Counted from the first letter of the stretch, positions 36,086 through 45,094 are shown. The stretch is 64,000 nucleotides of DNA from Clavibacter michiganensis subsp. tessellarius (GCF_021922985.1 NZ_CP040788.1:124001-188000), one strand, 5' to 3'. The notes: generated by a model not told the origin, from the sequence alone. A program made the numbers and translations.

Positions 36086-37464
36086 CCGACGACACCACTC
36101 GTCCCGAGGGCACGGGCCCCGAGGACCCGTCCGCCGGACAGCTGCCCGCGTCCGGTCGCGAGGCCGGATCCGTGGGCGACCCCACGCGCGCGGAGGCGCC
36201 CGCGGGCGTGACCGCCGTGGACGTCGCCGCCCCCGCCGACGGCTCCGGCCGCGACGCCGAGGGGTCGCGCGCCGGACAGGTCCTCCGCGAGATCGCGTCG
36301 GGCAGCGCGCTGCTGTCCGTCCTCGCGGTCGTGCTGTCGCTCATCGTCGGCGCGCTGCTCATCGCCGTGACCGACGAGCGCGTCCAGACCGCCGCCGTCT
36401 ACTTCTTCCAGCGCCCCACCGACACGCTGAGCGCGGCGTGGGACGCCGCGTCGGGCGCGTACTCCGCGCTCTTCCAGGGGTCGATCTACAACTTCCGCCG
36501 CCCGGGCTTCGCGAACGGCATCAAGCCGCTCACCGAGACGCTCACCTTCGCCACCCCGCTCATCGCGGCCGGCCTCGGCGTCGCGCTCGCGTTCCGCGTG
36601 GGCCTGTTCAACATCGGCGCGCGCGGGCAGATGCTCATCGCCGCCGCGTGCGCCGGCTGGGTCGGCTTCAGCTTCGACATTCCGCCCGTGATCCACCTCG
36701 TGCTCGCGGTCGGCGCCGGCATCCTCGGCGGTGCGCTCTGGGGCGGGATCGTCGGGCTCCTCAAGGCGCGCACCGGCGCGCACGAGGTGATCGTCACGAT
36801 CATGCTCAACTACGTCGCGTTCTACCTCCTCTCCTACCTGCTGCGGACCCCGGGCCTGCTGCAGGCGCCCGGGTCCAACAACCCGAAGACCCCGGGCATG
36901 AAGGACAGCGCGGTGTTCCCCGCCCTCCTCGGCGACGGCTACTCGCTGCACGCGGGCTTCCTCGTGGTCGTCGTCGCGACCGTGGTGGTCTGGTACCTGC
37001 TCAACCGCTCGGGCCTCGGGTTCCGGTTCCGCGCGGTGGGCGAGAACCCCAGCGCGGCACGGGTCGCGGGCATCGACGTGAAGAACTCGTACCTCTACGC
37101 CATGCTCATCTCCGGTGGGCTCGCGGGCCTCGCCGGGGCGAGCCAGGTGCTCGGCACCGTCACCACCGGCTTCAGCTCCGGGATCGACGCGGGCATCGGC
37201 TTCGACGCCATCACGGTGGCGTTGCTCGGCCGCAGCCGGCCGTGGGGCGTCTTCGTCGCCGGCATCCTGTTCGGCGCGTTCAAGGCCGGCGGGTTCTCGA
37301 TGCAGGCGGCCGAGGGCGTGCCCATCGACATCGTCGTGGTCGTCCAGTCGCTCATCGTCCTGTTCATCGCGGCGCCCCCGCTCGTGCGGGCGGTCTTCCG
37401 CCTCCCCGCGCCGGGTCAGGCGCGCCGCACCACCCGGATCCGGAAGGCGGCGACGGCATCGTGA
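36082..37464 (+). CDS. Nucleoside ABC transporter permease (YufP type)
   Basis: Membrane subunit, 460 aa, of the BPD_transp_2 family. The first about 70 residues are Pro/Gly/Asp-rich and disordered. Eight to ten helices follow, with the family motifs FATPLIAAGLGVALAFRVGL, NIGARGQML and RARTGAHEVIVTIMLNYVAF. GENPSAARVAGI marks the cytoplasmic ATPase-contact loop, and the end is GAFKAGGFSMQ. The start overlaps the ATPase gene by four bases. Confidence 0.93.
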   Translation: MTDDTTRPEGTGPEDPSAGQLPASGREAGSVGDPTRAEAPAGVTAVDVAAPADGSGRDAEGSRAGQVLREIASGSALLSVLAVVLSLIVGALLIAVTDERVQTAAVYFFQRPTDTLSAAWDAASGAYSALFQGSIYNFRRPGFANGIKPLTETLTFATPLIAAGLGVALAFRVGLFNIGARGQMLIAAACAGWVGFSFDIPPVIHLVLAVGAGILGGALWGGIVGLLKARTGAHEVIVTIMLNYVAFYLLSYLLRTPGLLQAPGSNNPKTPGMKDSAVFPALLGDGYSLHAGFLVVVVATVVVWYLLNRSGLGFRFRAVGENPSAARVAGIDVKNSYLYAMLISGGLAGLAGASQVLGTVTTGFSSGIDAGIGFDAITVALLGRSRPWGVFVAGILFGAFKAGGFSMQAAEGVPIDIVVVVQSLIVLFIAAPPLVRAVFRLPAPGQARRTTRIRKAATAS

Positions 37465-38759
37465 CCGCGACCACCCCCGCGCAGGCGCCCGCCGCGCACG
37501 ACCCCCAGGCGGCGGCCCTCGAGCGCGCCGTGACGACGAGCTGGAAGGCGCCCGTCGCCTTCGGCGTCTTCACGGTGATCTCGCTCGTCCTCTTCGTGCT
37601 CCTCGGCCGCGAGGGCTCGAGCACGTTCGGCCTCTCCACCGGGACCGACCTCATCCAGCTGGCGCCCCTCGTGCTGCCGACCGCCGCGACCGGCATCGCC
37701 GTCACGGTGGCGCTGGCCGTGATGACCGTGGTCTCGGCCGTGCTCGTGCGCCGCGCCGCGAAGGTGCAGCTGTGGTTCACGGCCGTCTTCGCGATCCTCT
37801 TCCTCGTCGCGTTCCTCACCTGGGCGTCCGCGGGCCAGACGATCCCCGTGCCCGGCCTCCTCGTCGGCACCGTGAGCCTGTCGGTGCCGCTCATCTTCGG
37901 CGCGCTCGGCGGCGTGCTCTCGGAGCGCGTCGGCGTCGTGAACGTCGCCATCGAGGGGCAGCTGCTCGCCGGCGCCTTCGTCTCGGCGGTCGTCGCGTCG
38001 ATCACCGGGCAGCCGCTCATCGGGCTCGCCTCGGCGATGGTCGCCGGCATGCTGGTCTCGTTCGTGCTCGCCGCGTTCGCGATCAAGTACCTCGTCGACC
38101 AGGTGATCGTGGGCGTCGTGCTCAACGTGCTCGTCACGGGCCTCACGAGCTTCCTGTTCTCGCAGGTGCTCTCGGCCGACCCCGAGCGGCTCAACTCGCC
38201 GCCGCGCTTCGACCGGATCGACATCCCGCTCCTCGGCCAGATCCCGATCATCGGTCCCGTGCTCTTCCGGCAGACGATCATCGTCTACCTCATGTACGTG
38301 GCCGTGTTCCTCGTCTGGTACTGCCTCTTCCACACGCGCTGGGGCCTCCGCCTCCGCGCGGTCGGCGAGCACCCGCAGGCCGCCGACACCGTCGGCATCA
38401 AAGTCGCGCGCACCCGGTTCTGGAACGTGTCCCTGGCGGGCGCGATCGCGGGTCTCGGCGGCGCGTTCTTCACCCTCGGCTCGGTGGGCGCGTTCAACAA
38501 GGAGATGACGGCGGGCGCCGGCTTCATCGCGCTGGCCGCGGTCATCTTCGGCCGGTGGGATCCGCTGCGCGCCACGCTCGCGGCCCTCCTGTTCGGCTTC
38601 GCGAGCAACCTGCAGAACGTCCTCGGCGTCATCGGGTCGCCCGTGCCGAGCGAGTTCATGCTGATGCTGCCGTACGTCGTGACCATCGCCGCGGTCGCCG
38701 GACTGGTGGGGCAGGTGCGCGGCCCGGCCGCCGCCGGCAAGCCCTACGTGAAGTCGTGA
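37461..38759 (+). CDS. Nucleoside ABC transporter permease (YufQ type)
   Basis: Second permease of the importer, 432 aa, GTG start overlapping the previous stop (GTGA). N-terminal cytoplasmic stretch of about 35 residues, then helices. VSLSVPLIFGALGGVLSERV and GVVNVAIEGQLLAGAFVSAV are diagnostic of the family; GEHPQAADTVGIKVARTRFW is the ATPase-contact loop. Somewhat longer than B. subtilis YufQ because of two extra N-terminal helices (about 35-120). Followed without gap by cytidine deaminase. Confidence 0.93.
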   Translation: MTATTPAQAPAAHDPQAAALERAVTTSWKAPVAFGVFTVISLVLFVLLGREGSSTFGLSTGTDLIQLAPLVLPTAATGIAVTVALAVMTVVSAVLVRRAAKVQLWFTAVFAILFLVAFLTWASAGQTIPVPGLLVGTVSLSVPLIFGALGGVLSERVGVVNVAIEGQLLAGAFVSAVVASITGQPLIGLASAMVAGMLVSFVLAAFAIKYLVDQVIVGVVLNVLVTGLTSFLFSQVLSADPERLNSPPRFDRIDIPLLGQIPIIGPVLFRQTIIVYLMYVAVFLVWYCLFHTRWGLRLRAVGEHPQAADTVGIKVARTRFWNVSLAGAIAGLGGAFFTLGSVGAFNKEMTAGAGFIALAAVIFGRWDPLRATLAALLFGFASNLQNVLGVIGSPVPSEFMLMLPYVVTIAAVAGLVGQVRGPAAAGKPYVKS

Positions 38760-39187
38760 GCGCCGGGGAGCCCGTGGGGTCGGGCGGCATCGACTGGGGA
38801 TCGCTCCGCGAGGCGGCGCACGAGGCCATGGGCCGGGCGTACGTCCCGTACTCGCGGTTCCCCGTGGGCGTCGCGGCCATCGCGACCGACGGCCGCGTGA
38901 TCACCGGCTGCAACGTCGAGAACGCCTCCTACGGCCTCACTCTCTGCGCCGAGTGCGCGCTCGTCTCGGTCCTGCACCTCACCGGCGGCGGCCAGCTCGT
39001 GGCCTTCACCTGCGTGGACGGCGACGGCAACATCCTCATGCCGTGCGGACGCTGCCGGCAGCTGCTGTTCGAGCACGCGGTGCCGGGCATGCTGCTGGAG
39101 ACCGTGTCGGGGATCCGCACCATCGACGAGGTGCTGCCCGACGCCTTCGGGCCGAGCACGCTGGACGCGTACGGGGACCGCGCGTGA
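38756..39187 (+). CDS. cdd: Cytidine deaminase
   Basis: Zn-dependent deaminase of cytidine and deoxycytidine, 143 aa, the size of the homotetrameric form. Motifs: PYSRFPVGVAAI, GCNVENASYGLTLCAECALV (Cys-Ala-Glu zinc/proton-shuttle motif) and MPCGRCRQLL with the other two zinc cysteines. GTG start overlaps the permease stop and the stop overlaps deoA, so import and first-step catabolism are translationally coupled. Confidence 0.95.
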   Translation: MSAGEPVGSGGIDWGSLREAAHEAMGRAYVPYSRFPVGVAAIATDGRVITGCNVENASYGLTLCAECALVSVLHLTGGGQLVAFTCVDGDGNILMPCGRCRQLLFEHAVPGMLLETVSGIRTIDEVLPDAFGPSTLDAYGDRA

Positions 39188-40482
39188 GCGCCGCGTACGA
39201 CGTCGTCGACCTGATCCGCACGAAGCGCGACGGCGGCCGGCTCTCGACGCCCGAGATCGACTGGCTCGTGGCGGCGTACACCGACCGCTACGTGGCCGAC
39301 GAGCAGATGGCCGCGCTCGCGATGGCGATCCTGCTGCGGGGCATGGACCGCACCGAGATCCGCGACCTCACGCTCGCCATGATCGCGAGCGGCGAGACGC
39401 TCGACTTCTCGCAGCTCGGCAAGCCCACGGTCGACAAGCACTCCACGGGCGGCGTGGGCGACAAGATCACCCTCCCGCTCATGCCGCTCGTCGCGTCCTA
39501 CGGCGTCGCGGTGCCGCAGCTCTCGGGCCGCGGCCTCGGCCACACGGGCGGCACGCTCGACAAGCTCGAGTCGATCCCCGGCTGGCGCGCCGACCTCTCC
39601 ACCGAGGAGATGGTGCAGCAGATGAAGGACCACGGCGGCGTCGTCTGCGCGGCCGGCAGCGGCCTCGCGCCCGCGGACAAGCGGCTCTACGCGTTGCGCG
39701 ACACCACGGGGACGGTCGAGGCGATCCCGCTCATCGCCTCGAGCATCATGAGCAAGAAGATCGCGGAGGGCACGGGCGCGCTCGTCCTCGACGTGAAGTT
39801 CGGCGGCGGCGCCTTCATGACCGACATCGACCGGTCGCGCGAGCTCGCGCGCACCATGGTCGAGCTCGGCACGGACGCGGGGGTGCGGACGACCGCGCTC
39901 CTCACCGACATGGACGTGCCGCTCGGCCTCGCCATCGGCAACGCCAACGAGGTGCGCGAGTCCGTGGAGGTGCTCGCGGGCGGCGGTCCCGCCGACGTCG
40001 TGGAGCTCACGGTCGCGCTCGCGCGGGAGATGCTCGCGGCGGTCGGGATCCCGGACGCCGACGTCCAGGACGCCCTCCGCGACGGACGCGCCATGGACTC
40101 GTGGCGCGCCACCGTGCGGGCGCAGGGCGGGGATCCGGACGCCGCGCTGCCCGTCGCCCGCGAGACCCACGTGGTCACCGCGGAGCGCGACGGCGTGCTC
40201 GTGCGGCAGGACGCGCTCCCGTTCGGCATCGCGGCCTGGCGCCTCGGCGCCGGGCGCGCGCGCCAGGGCGACGCCGTGCAGCACGCCGCGGGCGTCGACC
40301 TGCACGTCAAGCCGGGGGACGCCGTCCGCCGCGGCGACCCGCTCTTCACGCTGTCCGCCGACGAACCCGAGCGGTTCGCGCGCGCGCTCGAGTCGCTCGA
40401 GGGCGCCTACCGCGTCGGCGACCCGGAGGAGCACGTCGCGCGCGGCCCGCTCGTGCGGGAGCGCATCACCGCCGAGGGCTGA
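39184..40482 (+). CDS. deoA: Thymidine/pyrimidine-nucleoside phosphorylase
   Basis: Phosphorolysis of thymidine, deoxyuridine or uridine to base and pentose 1-phosphate, 432 aa. Family signature SGRGLGHTGGTLDKLESIPG, phosphate-binding KHSTGGVGDKITL, catalytic SSIMSKKIAEGT and VLDVKFGGGAFM. GTG start overlaps cdd by four bases. Length and K-rich active site also fit Pyn-type broad pyrimidine phosphorylases, so exact specificity is open. A terminator follows. Confidence 0.94.
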   Translation: MSAAYDVVDLIRTKRDGGRLSTPEIDWLVAAYTDRYVADEQMAALAMAILLRGMDRTEIRDLTLAMIASGETLDFSQLGKPTVDKHSTGGVGDKITLPLMPLVASYGVAVPQLSGRGLGHTGGTLDKLESIPGWRADLSTEEMVQQMKDHGGVVCAAGSGLAPADKRLYALRDTTGTVEAIPLIASSIMSKKIAEGTGALVLDVKFGGGAFMTDIDRSRELARTMVELGTDAGVRTTALLTDMDVPLGLAIGNANEVRESVEVLAGGGPADVVELTVALAREMLAAVGIPDADVQDALRDGRAMDSWRATVRAQGGDPDAALPVARETHVVTAERDGVLVRQDALPFGIAAWRLGAGRARQGDAVQHAAGVDLHVKPGDAVRRGDPLFTLSADEPERFARALESLEGAYRVGDPEEHVARGPLVRERITAEG

Positions 40483-40488
40483 TCCGGG

Positions 40489-40518
40489 GCCGGCCGCCGT
40501 CGCAGGACGACGGCCGGC
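40489..40518. terminator. Terminator between deoA and the nucleoside hydrolase gene
   Basis: GCCGG...CCGTCG at 40489-40502 pairs with CGACGGCCGGC at 40508-40518, an 11-bp stem with a 3-base bulge on the left and a 5-base loop. Serves both convergent genes. Confidence 0.6.
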
Positions 40519-40531
40519 ACCCGCGCCCGCG

Positions 40532-41467
40532 TCAGCCGATGCGCTCGAGCGCGTCGACCACCACGTCCCAGAACCCGGCGTGGTCGAGGTCGACGGCCAC
40601 CTGCGTCGTGCAGCCCGCGGGCGCCGGCCGGCGGAGGTCCGCCACGGTCATGCCGGTCGTGTGGGTGCCCGTCAGCTCGACGGAGATCGGCGCGCGCCGC
40701 ACGCTGACGAGTCGCGGGTCGATCACGCGCGCCACCGCGCACGGGTCGTGCACGGGCGGGCTCGGGAAGTCCTGCCGGTCGTGGTACGCGCGGCCGTACG
40801 ACTCCATCGAGTCGACGACGAAGCGCGCGGCCGGGGTGCCGAGGGCCGCGATGCGCGCCATGACCTCGGGGGTCGCCGTGGCCTGGTACGTGAGGTCGAG
40901 GCCGACCATCGTCACGGGCCACGCCTCGCCGAAGACGATGTGCGCGGCCTCGGGGTCGACCGCGACGTTGAACTCCGCCACGGCCGTGCTGTTGCCGTGG
41001 TGGTAGCCGCCGCCCATGAGCACGACCTCCTTGACGCGCTCCACGATGCGCGGCTCGCGCCGCACGGCCAGGGCGATGTTCGTGAGGGCGCCGAGCGGCA
41101 CCAGCGTGATCTCGCCGAGTGCGTGGGACATGACCGTCTCGATGATGAGGTCCACCGCGTGCCGCGGGTCGAGCGCCACCGTCGGCTCCGGCAGCTCGGG
41201 CCCGTCGAGGCCGGTCTCGCCGTGGATCTCGGGCGCCGTCATCACGGGCCGCACGAGCGGGCGCGCGCAGCCGGCGGCGACGGGCACGCCGTGGATCCCC
41301 GCGACGGTCGCGACCGCGAGCGCGTTCCGCGTCACCTTGTCGAGCGTCTGGTTGCCGGCGACCGTGGTGATGCCGACGAGCTCCACCTCGGGGCTGCCGT
41401 GCGCGAGCATGAGGGCGAGGGCGTCGTCGTGCCCGGGGTCGCAGTCGATCAGGATCTTGACGGGCAC
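40532..41467 (-). CDS. Inosine-uridine preferring nucleoside hydrolase
   Basis: Ca-dependent N-ribohydrolase splitting ribonucleosides into base and ribose, 311 aa, the usual length. N-terminal Asp cluster ILIDCDPGHDDALALMLAHG binds calcium; VVLMGGGYHHGNSTAVAEFN is the nucleoside-recognition region and HDPCAVARVIDP holds the C-terminal Asp/His. GTG start at 41467 is chosen because GGAGGA lies four to five bases upstream and VPVKILIDCDPG begins the domain. A GTG at 41527 would add 20 residues without homology signals. It lies divergent from add. Confidence 0.92.
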   Translation of the reverse strand: MPVKILIDCDPGHDDALALMLAHGSPEVELVGITTVAGNQTLDKVTRNALAVATVAGIHGVPVAAGCARPLVRPVMTAPEIHGETGLDGPELPEPTVALDPRHAVDLIIETVMSHALGEITLVPLGALTNIALAVRREPRIVERVKEVVLMGGGYHHGNSTAVAEFNVAVDPEAAHIVFGEAWPVTMVGLDLTYQATATPEVMARIAALGTPAARFVVDSMESYGRAYHDRQDFPSPPVHDPCAVARVIDPRLVSVRRAPISVELTGTHTTGMTVADLRRPAPAGCTTQVAVDLDHAGFWDVVVDALERIG

Positions 41468-41557
41468 GGGGTCCTCCGGCGGCTCGGGCGGCACGATGCC
41501 TCGCGCCCCGATGATGAGTGTGCTCACGACCTCGTCGCGGGCCTCGTCGAGGCTAGT

Positions 41558-41563
41558 AGATTC
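41558..41563 (+). promoter_or_regulatory. Candidate leaderless -10 box for add
   Basis: TAGATT, five bases before the ATG at 41569; the same hexamer precedes the first BMP gene. Confidence 0.5.
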
Positions 41564-41568
41564 GTCCC

Positions 41569-42678
41569 ATGACGATCGCTCCCGAGGACTCCACGCTGCC
41601 CGGCGGAGGGTCGTACCGCGACCTCCCCAAGGTCTCCCTGCACGACCACCTCGACGGCGGCCTCCGCCCCGCGACGATCGTGGACATCGCCGACGAGATC
41701 GGCCTCGAGCTCCCCGCCACGGGCGCGGACGCGCTCGGCGAGTGGTTCCGCACCAGCGCCGACTCCGGATCGCTCGTCGACTACCTGAAGACGTTCGACG
41801 TCACCATCGCGGTCATGCAGACCGAGGAGCACCTGGCCCGCGTCGCGCGCGAGTTCGTCGAGGACCTCGCGGAGGACGGCGTCGTCTACGGCGAGATCCG
41901 CTGGGCGCCCGAGCAGCACCTCTCCACGGGCCTGTCGCTCGACGCGGTCGTCGAGGCCGTGCAGGCCGGCATCGAGGAGGGCGTCGAGGCGGCGGGCGGA
42001 TCCATCCGCGTCGGCCAGCTCGTGAGCGCCATGCGCCACCTCGACCGCGGCACCGAGATCGCCGAGCTCGCCGTCCGCCACCGTGACCGCGGCGTCGTCG
42101 GCTTCGACATCGCCGGCCCCGAGGCGGGCTTCCCGCCGTCCCGCATGCAGGGCGCGTTCGACCTGCTCGCGCGCGAGTGGATGCCCCGCACGATCCACGC
42201 GGGCGAGGCCGACGGCCTCGAGTCCATCCGCGGCGCCCTGCTCGACGGCCGCGCGCTCCGCCTCGGCCACGGCGTGCGCATCGCCGAGGACATCGAGATC
42301 GACAGCGAGGAGGGCGAGGACGTGTTCGTCACGCTCGGCACGCTCGCCCAGTGGGTGAAGGACCGCGGCGTCCCGCTCGAGCTCAGCCCGTCGTCGAACC
42401 TGCAGACCGGCGCCATCGAGGCCTGGGGCGACCAGATGGTCGACCACCCGTTCGACCTGCTCTACCAGCTCGGCTTCGCCGTCACGGTGAACCCGGACAA
42501 CCGCCTCATGAGCGGCACCAGCATCAGCCGGGAGCTCGCGCTCCTCACGGACGCGTTCGCCTACGACCTCGACGACCACGAGGTGTTCCAGCTCAACGCG
42601 GCGGCCGCGGCCTTCCTCCCGCTGGAGGAGCGCGAGGCGCTCGCCGACATCATCTCCGACGGGTTCGCCCGCCTGTAG
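41569..42678 (+). CDS. add: Adenosine deaminase
   Basis: Zn-dependent deamination of adenosine and deoxyadenosine to inosine forms, 369 aa. Metal ligands in KVSLHDHLDGGLRP (HxH), the His of RTIHAGEADG with the catalytic Glu, RLGHGVRIAED, and LSPSSNLQTGAI. In this protein the deep Asp pair appears as VTVNPDNRLMS, where most bacterial enzymes read NTDDP, a pattern shared with many actinobacterial ADAs. No ribosome site; the start is likely leaderless. Confidence 0.93.
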   Translation: MTIAPEDSTLPGGGSYRDLPKVSLHDHLDGGLRPATIVDIADEIGLELPATGADALGEWFRTSADSGSLVDYLKTFDVTIAVMQTEEHLARVAREFVEDLAEDGVVYGEIRWAPEQHLSTGLSLDAVVEAVQAGIEEGVEAAGGSIRVGQLVSAMRHLDRGTEIAELAVRHRDRGVVGFDIAGPEAGFPPSRMQGAFDLLAREWMPRTIHAGEADGLESIRGALLDGRALRLGHGVRIAEDIEIDSEEGEDVFVTLGTLAQWVKDRGVPLELSPSSNLQTGAIEAWGDQMVDHPFDLLYQLGFAVTVNPDNRLMSGTSISRELALLTDAFAYDLDDHEVFQLNAAAAAFLPLEEREALADIISDGFARL

Positions 42679-42727
42679 CAAGGGGCCGTCGGCCCGTCAT
42701 CGTCCCCCCGCACCAGAGAGGCCGCAC

Positions 42728-43177
42728 GTGCTCCCACCGCTCCCGGACGACGCCGTCACGCTCCGCGCCGAGGCCGCCGACTGGCGCGCCGCGGTGCGCC
42801 TCGCGGGCGACGCGCTGGTGCGCTCGGGCGCGGCCACGGCCGACTACGCCGACGCCATGATCCGCGTCATCGAGGAGTTCGGCGCCTACGTCGTCATCGC
42901 CCCGGGCCTCGCCCTGGCGCACGCGCGACCGGGGCCGGAGACGCTCGCGGACGGCCTCGCGGTGGTCACGCTGCGGGAGCCCGTGTCGTTCGGGCACGCG
43001 CACAACGATCCCGTCGACGTCATCGTCGGCCTCGCGGTCACCACGGTCGACCGGCACGTCACGTCGGTCGCCGACATGGCCAACATCTTCAACGACGCCA
43101 CCGCCATCCCGCGGCTGCGCGCCGCCACCACGGTCGAGGAGGTCCGGCGCGTCATGGCCGGCGAGGAGGGCGCATGA
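42728..43177 (+). CDS. PTS EIIA component, mannitol/ascorbate (type 2) class
   Basis: Phosphotransfer protein of the PTS EIIA type-2 fold, 149 aa, like UlaC/SgaA or the IIA of fructose/mannitol systems. The phospho-accepting His65 is in VIAPGLALAHARPG. Later FGHAHNDPVDVIVGLAV is the usual second conserved block. GTG start with GAGAGG eight bases upstream. It overlaps the IIB gene by four bases. Located in the nucleoside salvage cluster, with no IIC gene beside it, so transport or a regulatory role are both open. Confidence 0.88.
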   Translation: MLPPLPDDAVTLRAEAADWRAAVRLAGDALVRSGAATADYADAMIRVIEEFGAYVVIAPGLALAHARPGPETLADGLAVVTLREPVSFGHAHNDPVDVIVGLAVTTVDRHVTSVADMANIFNDATAIPRLRAATTVEEVRRVMAGEEGA

Positions 43178-43446
43178 AGGTCGTCGCGATCTGCGGGGTG
43201 GGGATCGGCACGTCCGGGATCCTCAAGGTCAACGCCGAGCGGGCGCTGGCGCGCCTCGGCATCGAGGCGGACGTCACGGCGGCCGACCTCTCGAGCGTCG
43301 CGTCGATCGGCGAGGACGCGCAGGTCATCCTCACGTCGCCGGAGCTGGTGGACCGCATCGGCGCCACGTACGCCGACGTCGTCGTGATCGAGAACTACTT
43401 CGACCTCGAGGAGATCTCGGCCAAGCTCGACGCCGCGCTCGGCTGA
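43174..43446 (+). CDS. PTS EIIB component, ascorbate (UlaB/SgaB) class
   Basis: 90-aa phosphocarrier with the PTS EIIB type 2/3 loop CGVGIGTSGILKVNAE; the phospho-accepting residue is Cys7. The full domain is present, ending with ENYFDLEEISAKLDAALG. Translationally coupled to the IIA gene. Its last 52 bases are overlapped by the convergent membrane-protein gene on the other strand. The missing IIC partner is unusual; it may be encoded elsewhere or lost. Confidence 0.88.
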   Translation: MKVVAICGVGIGTSGILKVNAERALARLGIEADVTAADLSSVASIGEDAQVILTSPELVDRIGATYADVVVIENYFDLEEISAKLDAALG

Positions 43447-44465
43447 CCCGCTCCGGCGGGGGACGGCGCCGCGTCGGCGGGTGCCCCGTCGGGCGTGGTC
43501 GCGCCTGCCGTGGCTGAGCCTGTCGTCGCCGCGCTTGCCGCCGCCGGGTGCACCGCGCCGCCGCGCGCGACGACGATCCCGGCCGCCAGCAGGGCCGCGC
43601 CGGCGATCGCGGTGCCGGCCGCCAGCACCGCGGGCGACGGGCCGGTGATCGGCTGCCCCGCGAGCGCCTGCGCGGTGACGAGCGCGACCACCGCGAGGTA
43701 GGCGACGGCCGCGACCGCCGTCAGCCGCACGCGCACCCGGTCGGGCGCCAGCGCCGGGATCCGCCGCGCCGCGAGCCCGAGGAGCAGCGCCGCGACGGGC
43801 AGCGCCTGGAGCGCGTGCATGCCGACGAAGTGCGGGATCCGCAGGTCGCCCGACGTGGTGCTCCAGCCGAGCACGGGGAGCCCGGGACCGCCGTCCTCCG
43901 CCCCCACCGCGTGCGCTCCGGACACGCCGTGGAAGTCGGCGAGCTGGGCCGCGGTCGGCGAGGTCATGAGGTACGCGAGGCCGATGCCGACGAGCGCGAT
44001 GAGGGCGCCGGCGCGGATCCCCAGCGTCAGCGCCGGATCGGGCAGCCGCAGGCGCAGCACGGCCAGGCTCGTGAGGAGGGCGCACACGTACAGCACGGTG
44101 ACCGAGGCCGCCATGACGCCCCAGAGCGCGGTCGCCAGCGGCGTCGTGACGTTGAAGTGGCTCGTCGTCCCGGCGGCGGCCGCGCCCACGATGACCGCCT
44201 GCTCCACGACGAGCGCGATCGCGACCACGGTCCCGACGACGTGCGCCGGCCGTCGGAAGCGGGGGAGCCGCGCGATGAGCCAGGCCCACGAGACGGCGTA
44301 GACGAGGATCGACAGCGAGAACTTGGCGGGCTTGTCCCACACGGGCGCGCCCGTCACGACCCGGTGGTCGACCAGGCCGCCCACGAGGCACGCCACCGCG
44401 ACGACGGCCATGAGCGCGGCGACGGCCATGAGCGGCCGATGCCAGCCGAAGGCGCGGCGGATCAC
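43395..44465 (-). CDS. Polytopic membrane protein of unknown function
   Basis: 356 aa, about eight to nine hydrophobic segments, first at LMAVAALMAVVAVACLVGGL. A charged motif VWDKPAKFSLSILVYAVSWAW and HFVGMHALQALPVAALLLGL with two buried histidines are notable and recall heme- or metal-containing membrane proteins, but no family can be assigned. The C-terminal 45 residues are Ala/Ser/Thr/Pro-rich and run into the convergent IIB gene. GTG start overlaps the MerR stop by four bases, so it is probably the target of that regulator. Confidence 0.75.
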   Translation of the reverse strand: MIRRAFGWHRPLMAVAALMAVVAVACLVGGLVDHRVVTGAPVWDKPAKFSLSILVYAVSWAWLIARLPRFRRPAHVVGTVVAIALVVEQAVIVGAAAAGTTSHFNVTTPLATALWGVMAASVTVLYVCALLTSLAVLRLRLPDPALTLGIRAGALIALVGIGLAYLMTSPTAAQLADFHGVSGAHAVGAEDGGPGLPVLGWSTTSGDLRIPHFVGMHALQALPVAALLLGLAARRIPALAPDRVRVRLTAVAAVAYLAVVALVTAQALAGQPITGPSPAVLAAGTAIAGAALLAAGIVVARGGAVHPAAASAATTGSATAGATTPDGAPADAAPSPAGAGQPSAASSLAEISSRSK

Positions 44466-45088
44466 GACGCGGCCCCCGTCGTCCGCGCGACCGCGGCCTG
44501 CGCGATGCGGCGGAGCCCGGCGGCCAGCTCGTCGCCGAGGACAGTGCCGACGACCATGAGCTCGGCCATCGCCGTGCGGTCCGGCCGGGCGGTCACCGCC
44601 GCGAGGTCGGCCTGCGCCTGCACGCCTGCCGCCTCGGCGTAGCGCGCCAGGTAGGCGTCCTGCACCGGATGCCCGGAGCGGGCGAAGGCGTCCACCGCCC
44701 GCGCCGCCTGCGCCCGGCCGGCATGCCCGTCGAGGACGCACCAGCCGGCCTCCTCCGTGACCGCGTCGATGCGGGCGAGCGCGTCGGGCACGGGCGGCTC
44801 CGTCGCCGGCGGGCCGTGCGTGAGGGCGTCCTGCGCGACCGCGAAGACCTCCTGCACGCGGCGGGCGTCGTCGTCGAGCACGGCCAGGACCTCGCGGGCC
44901 CGGGCGACGGGCAGCCGGCCGACGTCGATGAGCGCGCGGACCAGCCGGATCCGCCGCGCGTGCTCGTCGTCGTAGTCGGTGCGGTTGCCGCCGACGCGGG
45001 TCCCCGCCGGCAGCAGGCCCTCGCGGACGTAGTACTTGACGGTGGCCGGCGGGACGCCCGTCCGCTCGGCGAGCTCGGTGATGCGCAT
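44462..45088 (-). CDS. MerR-family transcriptional regulator
   Basis: 208-aa regulator. N-terminal winged helix MRITELAERTGVPPATVKYY followed by VREGLLPAGTRVGGNRTDYD and the second wing helix, ending about residue 75. The remaining 130 residues form an Ala-rich helical effector domain without the metal-binding cysteines of MerR/CueR/ZntR types, so an organic ligand or unknown signal is likely. Operon with the membrane protein gene (four-base overlap). A 23-bp dyad sits just upstream of its -10 box, as expected for autoregulation. Confidence 0.9.
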   Translation of the reverse strand: MRITELAERTGVPPATVKYYVREGLLPAGTRVGGNRTDYDDEHARRIRLVRALIDVGRLPVARAREVLAVLDDDARRVQEVFAVAQDALTHGPPATEPPVPDALARIDAVTEEAGWCVLDGHAGRAQAARAVDAFARSGHPVQDAYLARYAEAAGVQAQADLAAVTARPDRTAMAELMVVGTVLGDELAAGLRRIAQAAVARTTGAAS

Positions 45089-45094
45089 GCCGCG

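Noticed and set aside
41468..41527. Longer N-terminus for the nucleoside hydrolase (GTG at 41527)
   Set aside because: It adds 20 residues not expected in the family; the GTG at 41467 has GGAGGA upstream and gives the standard length.
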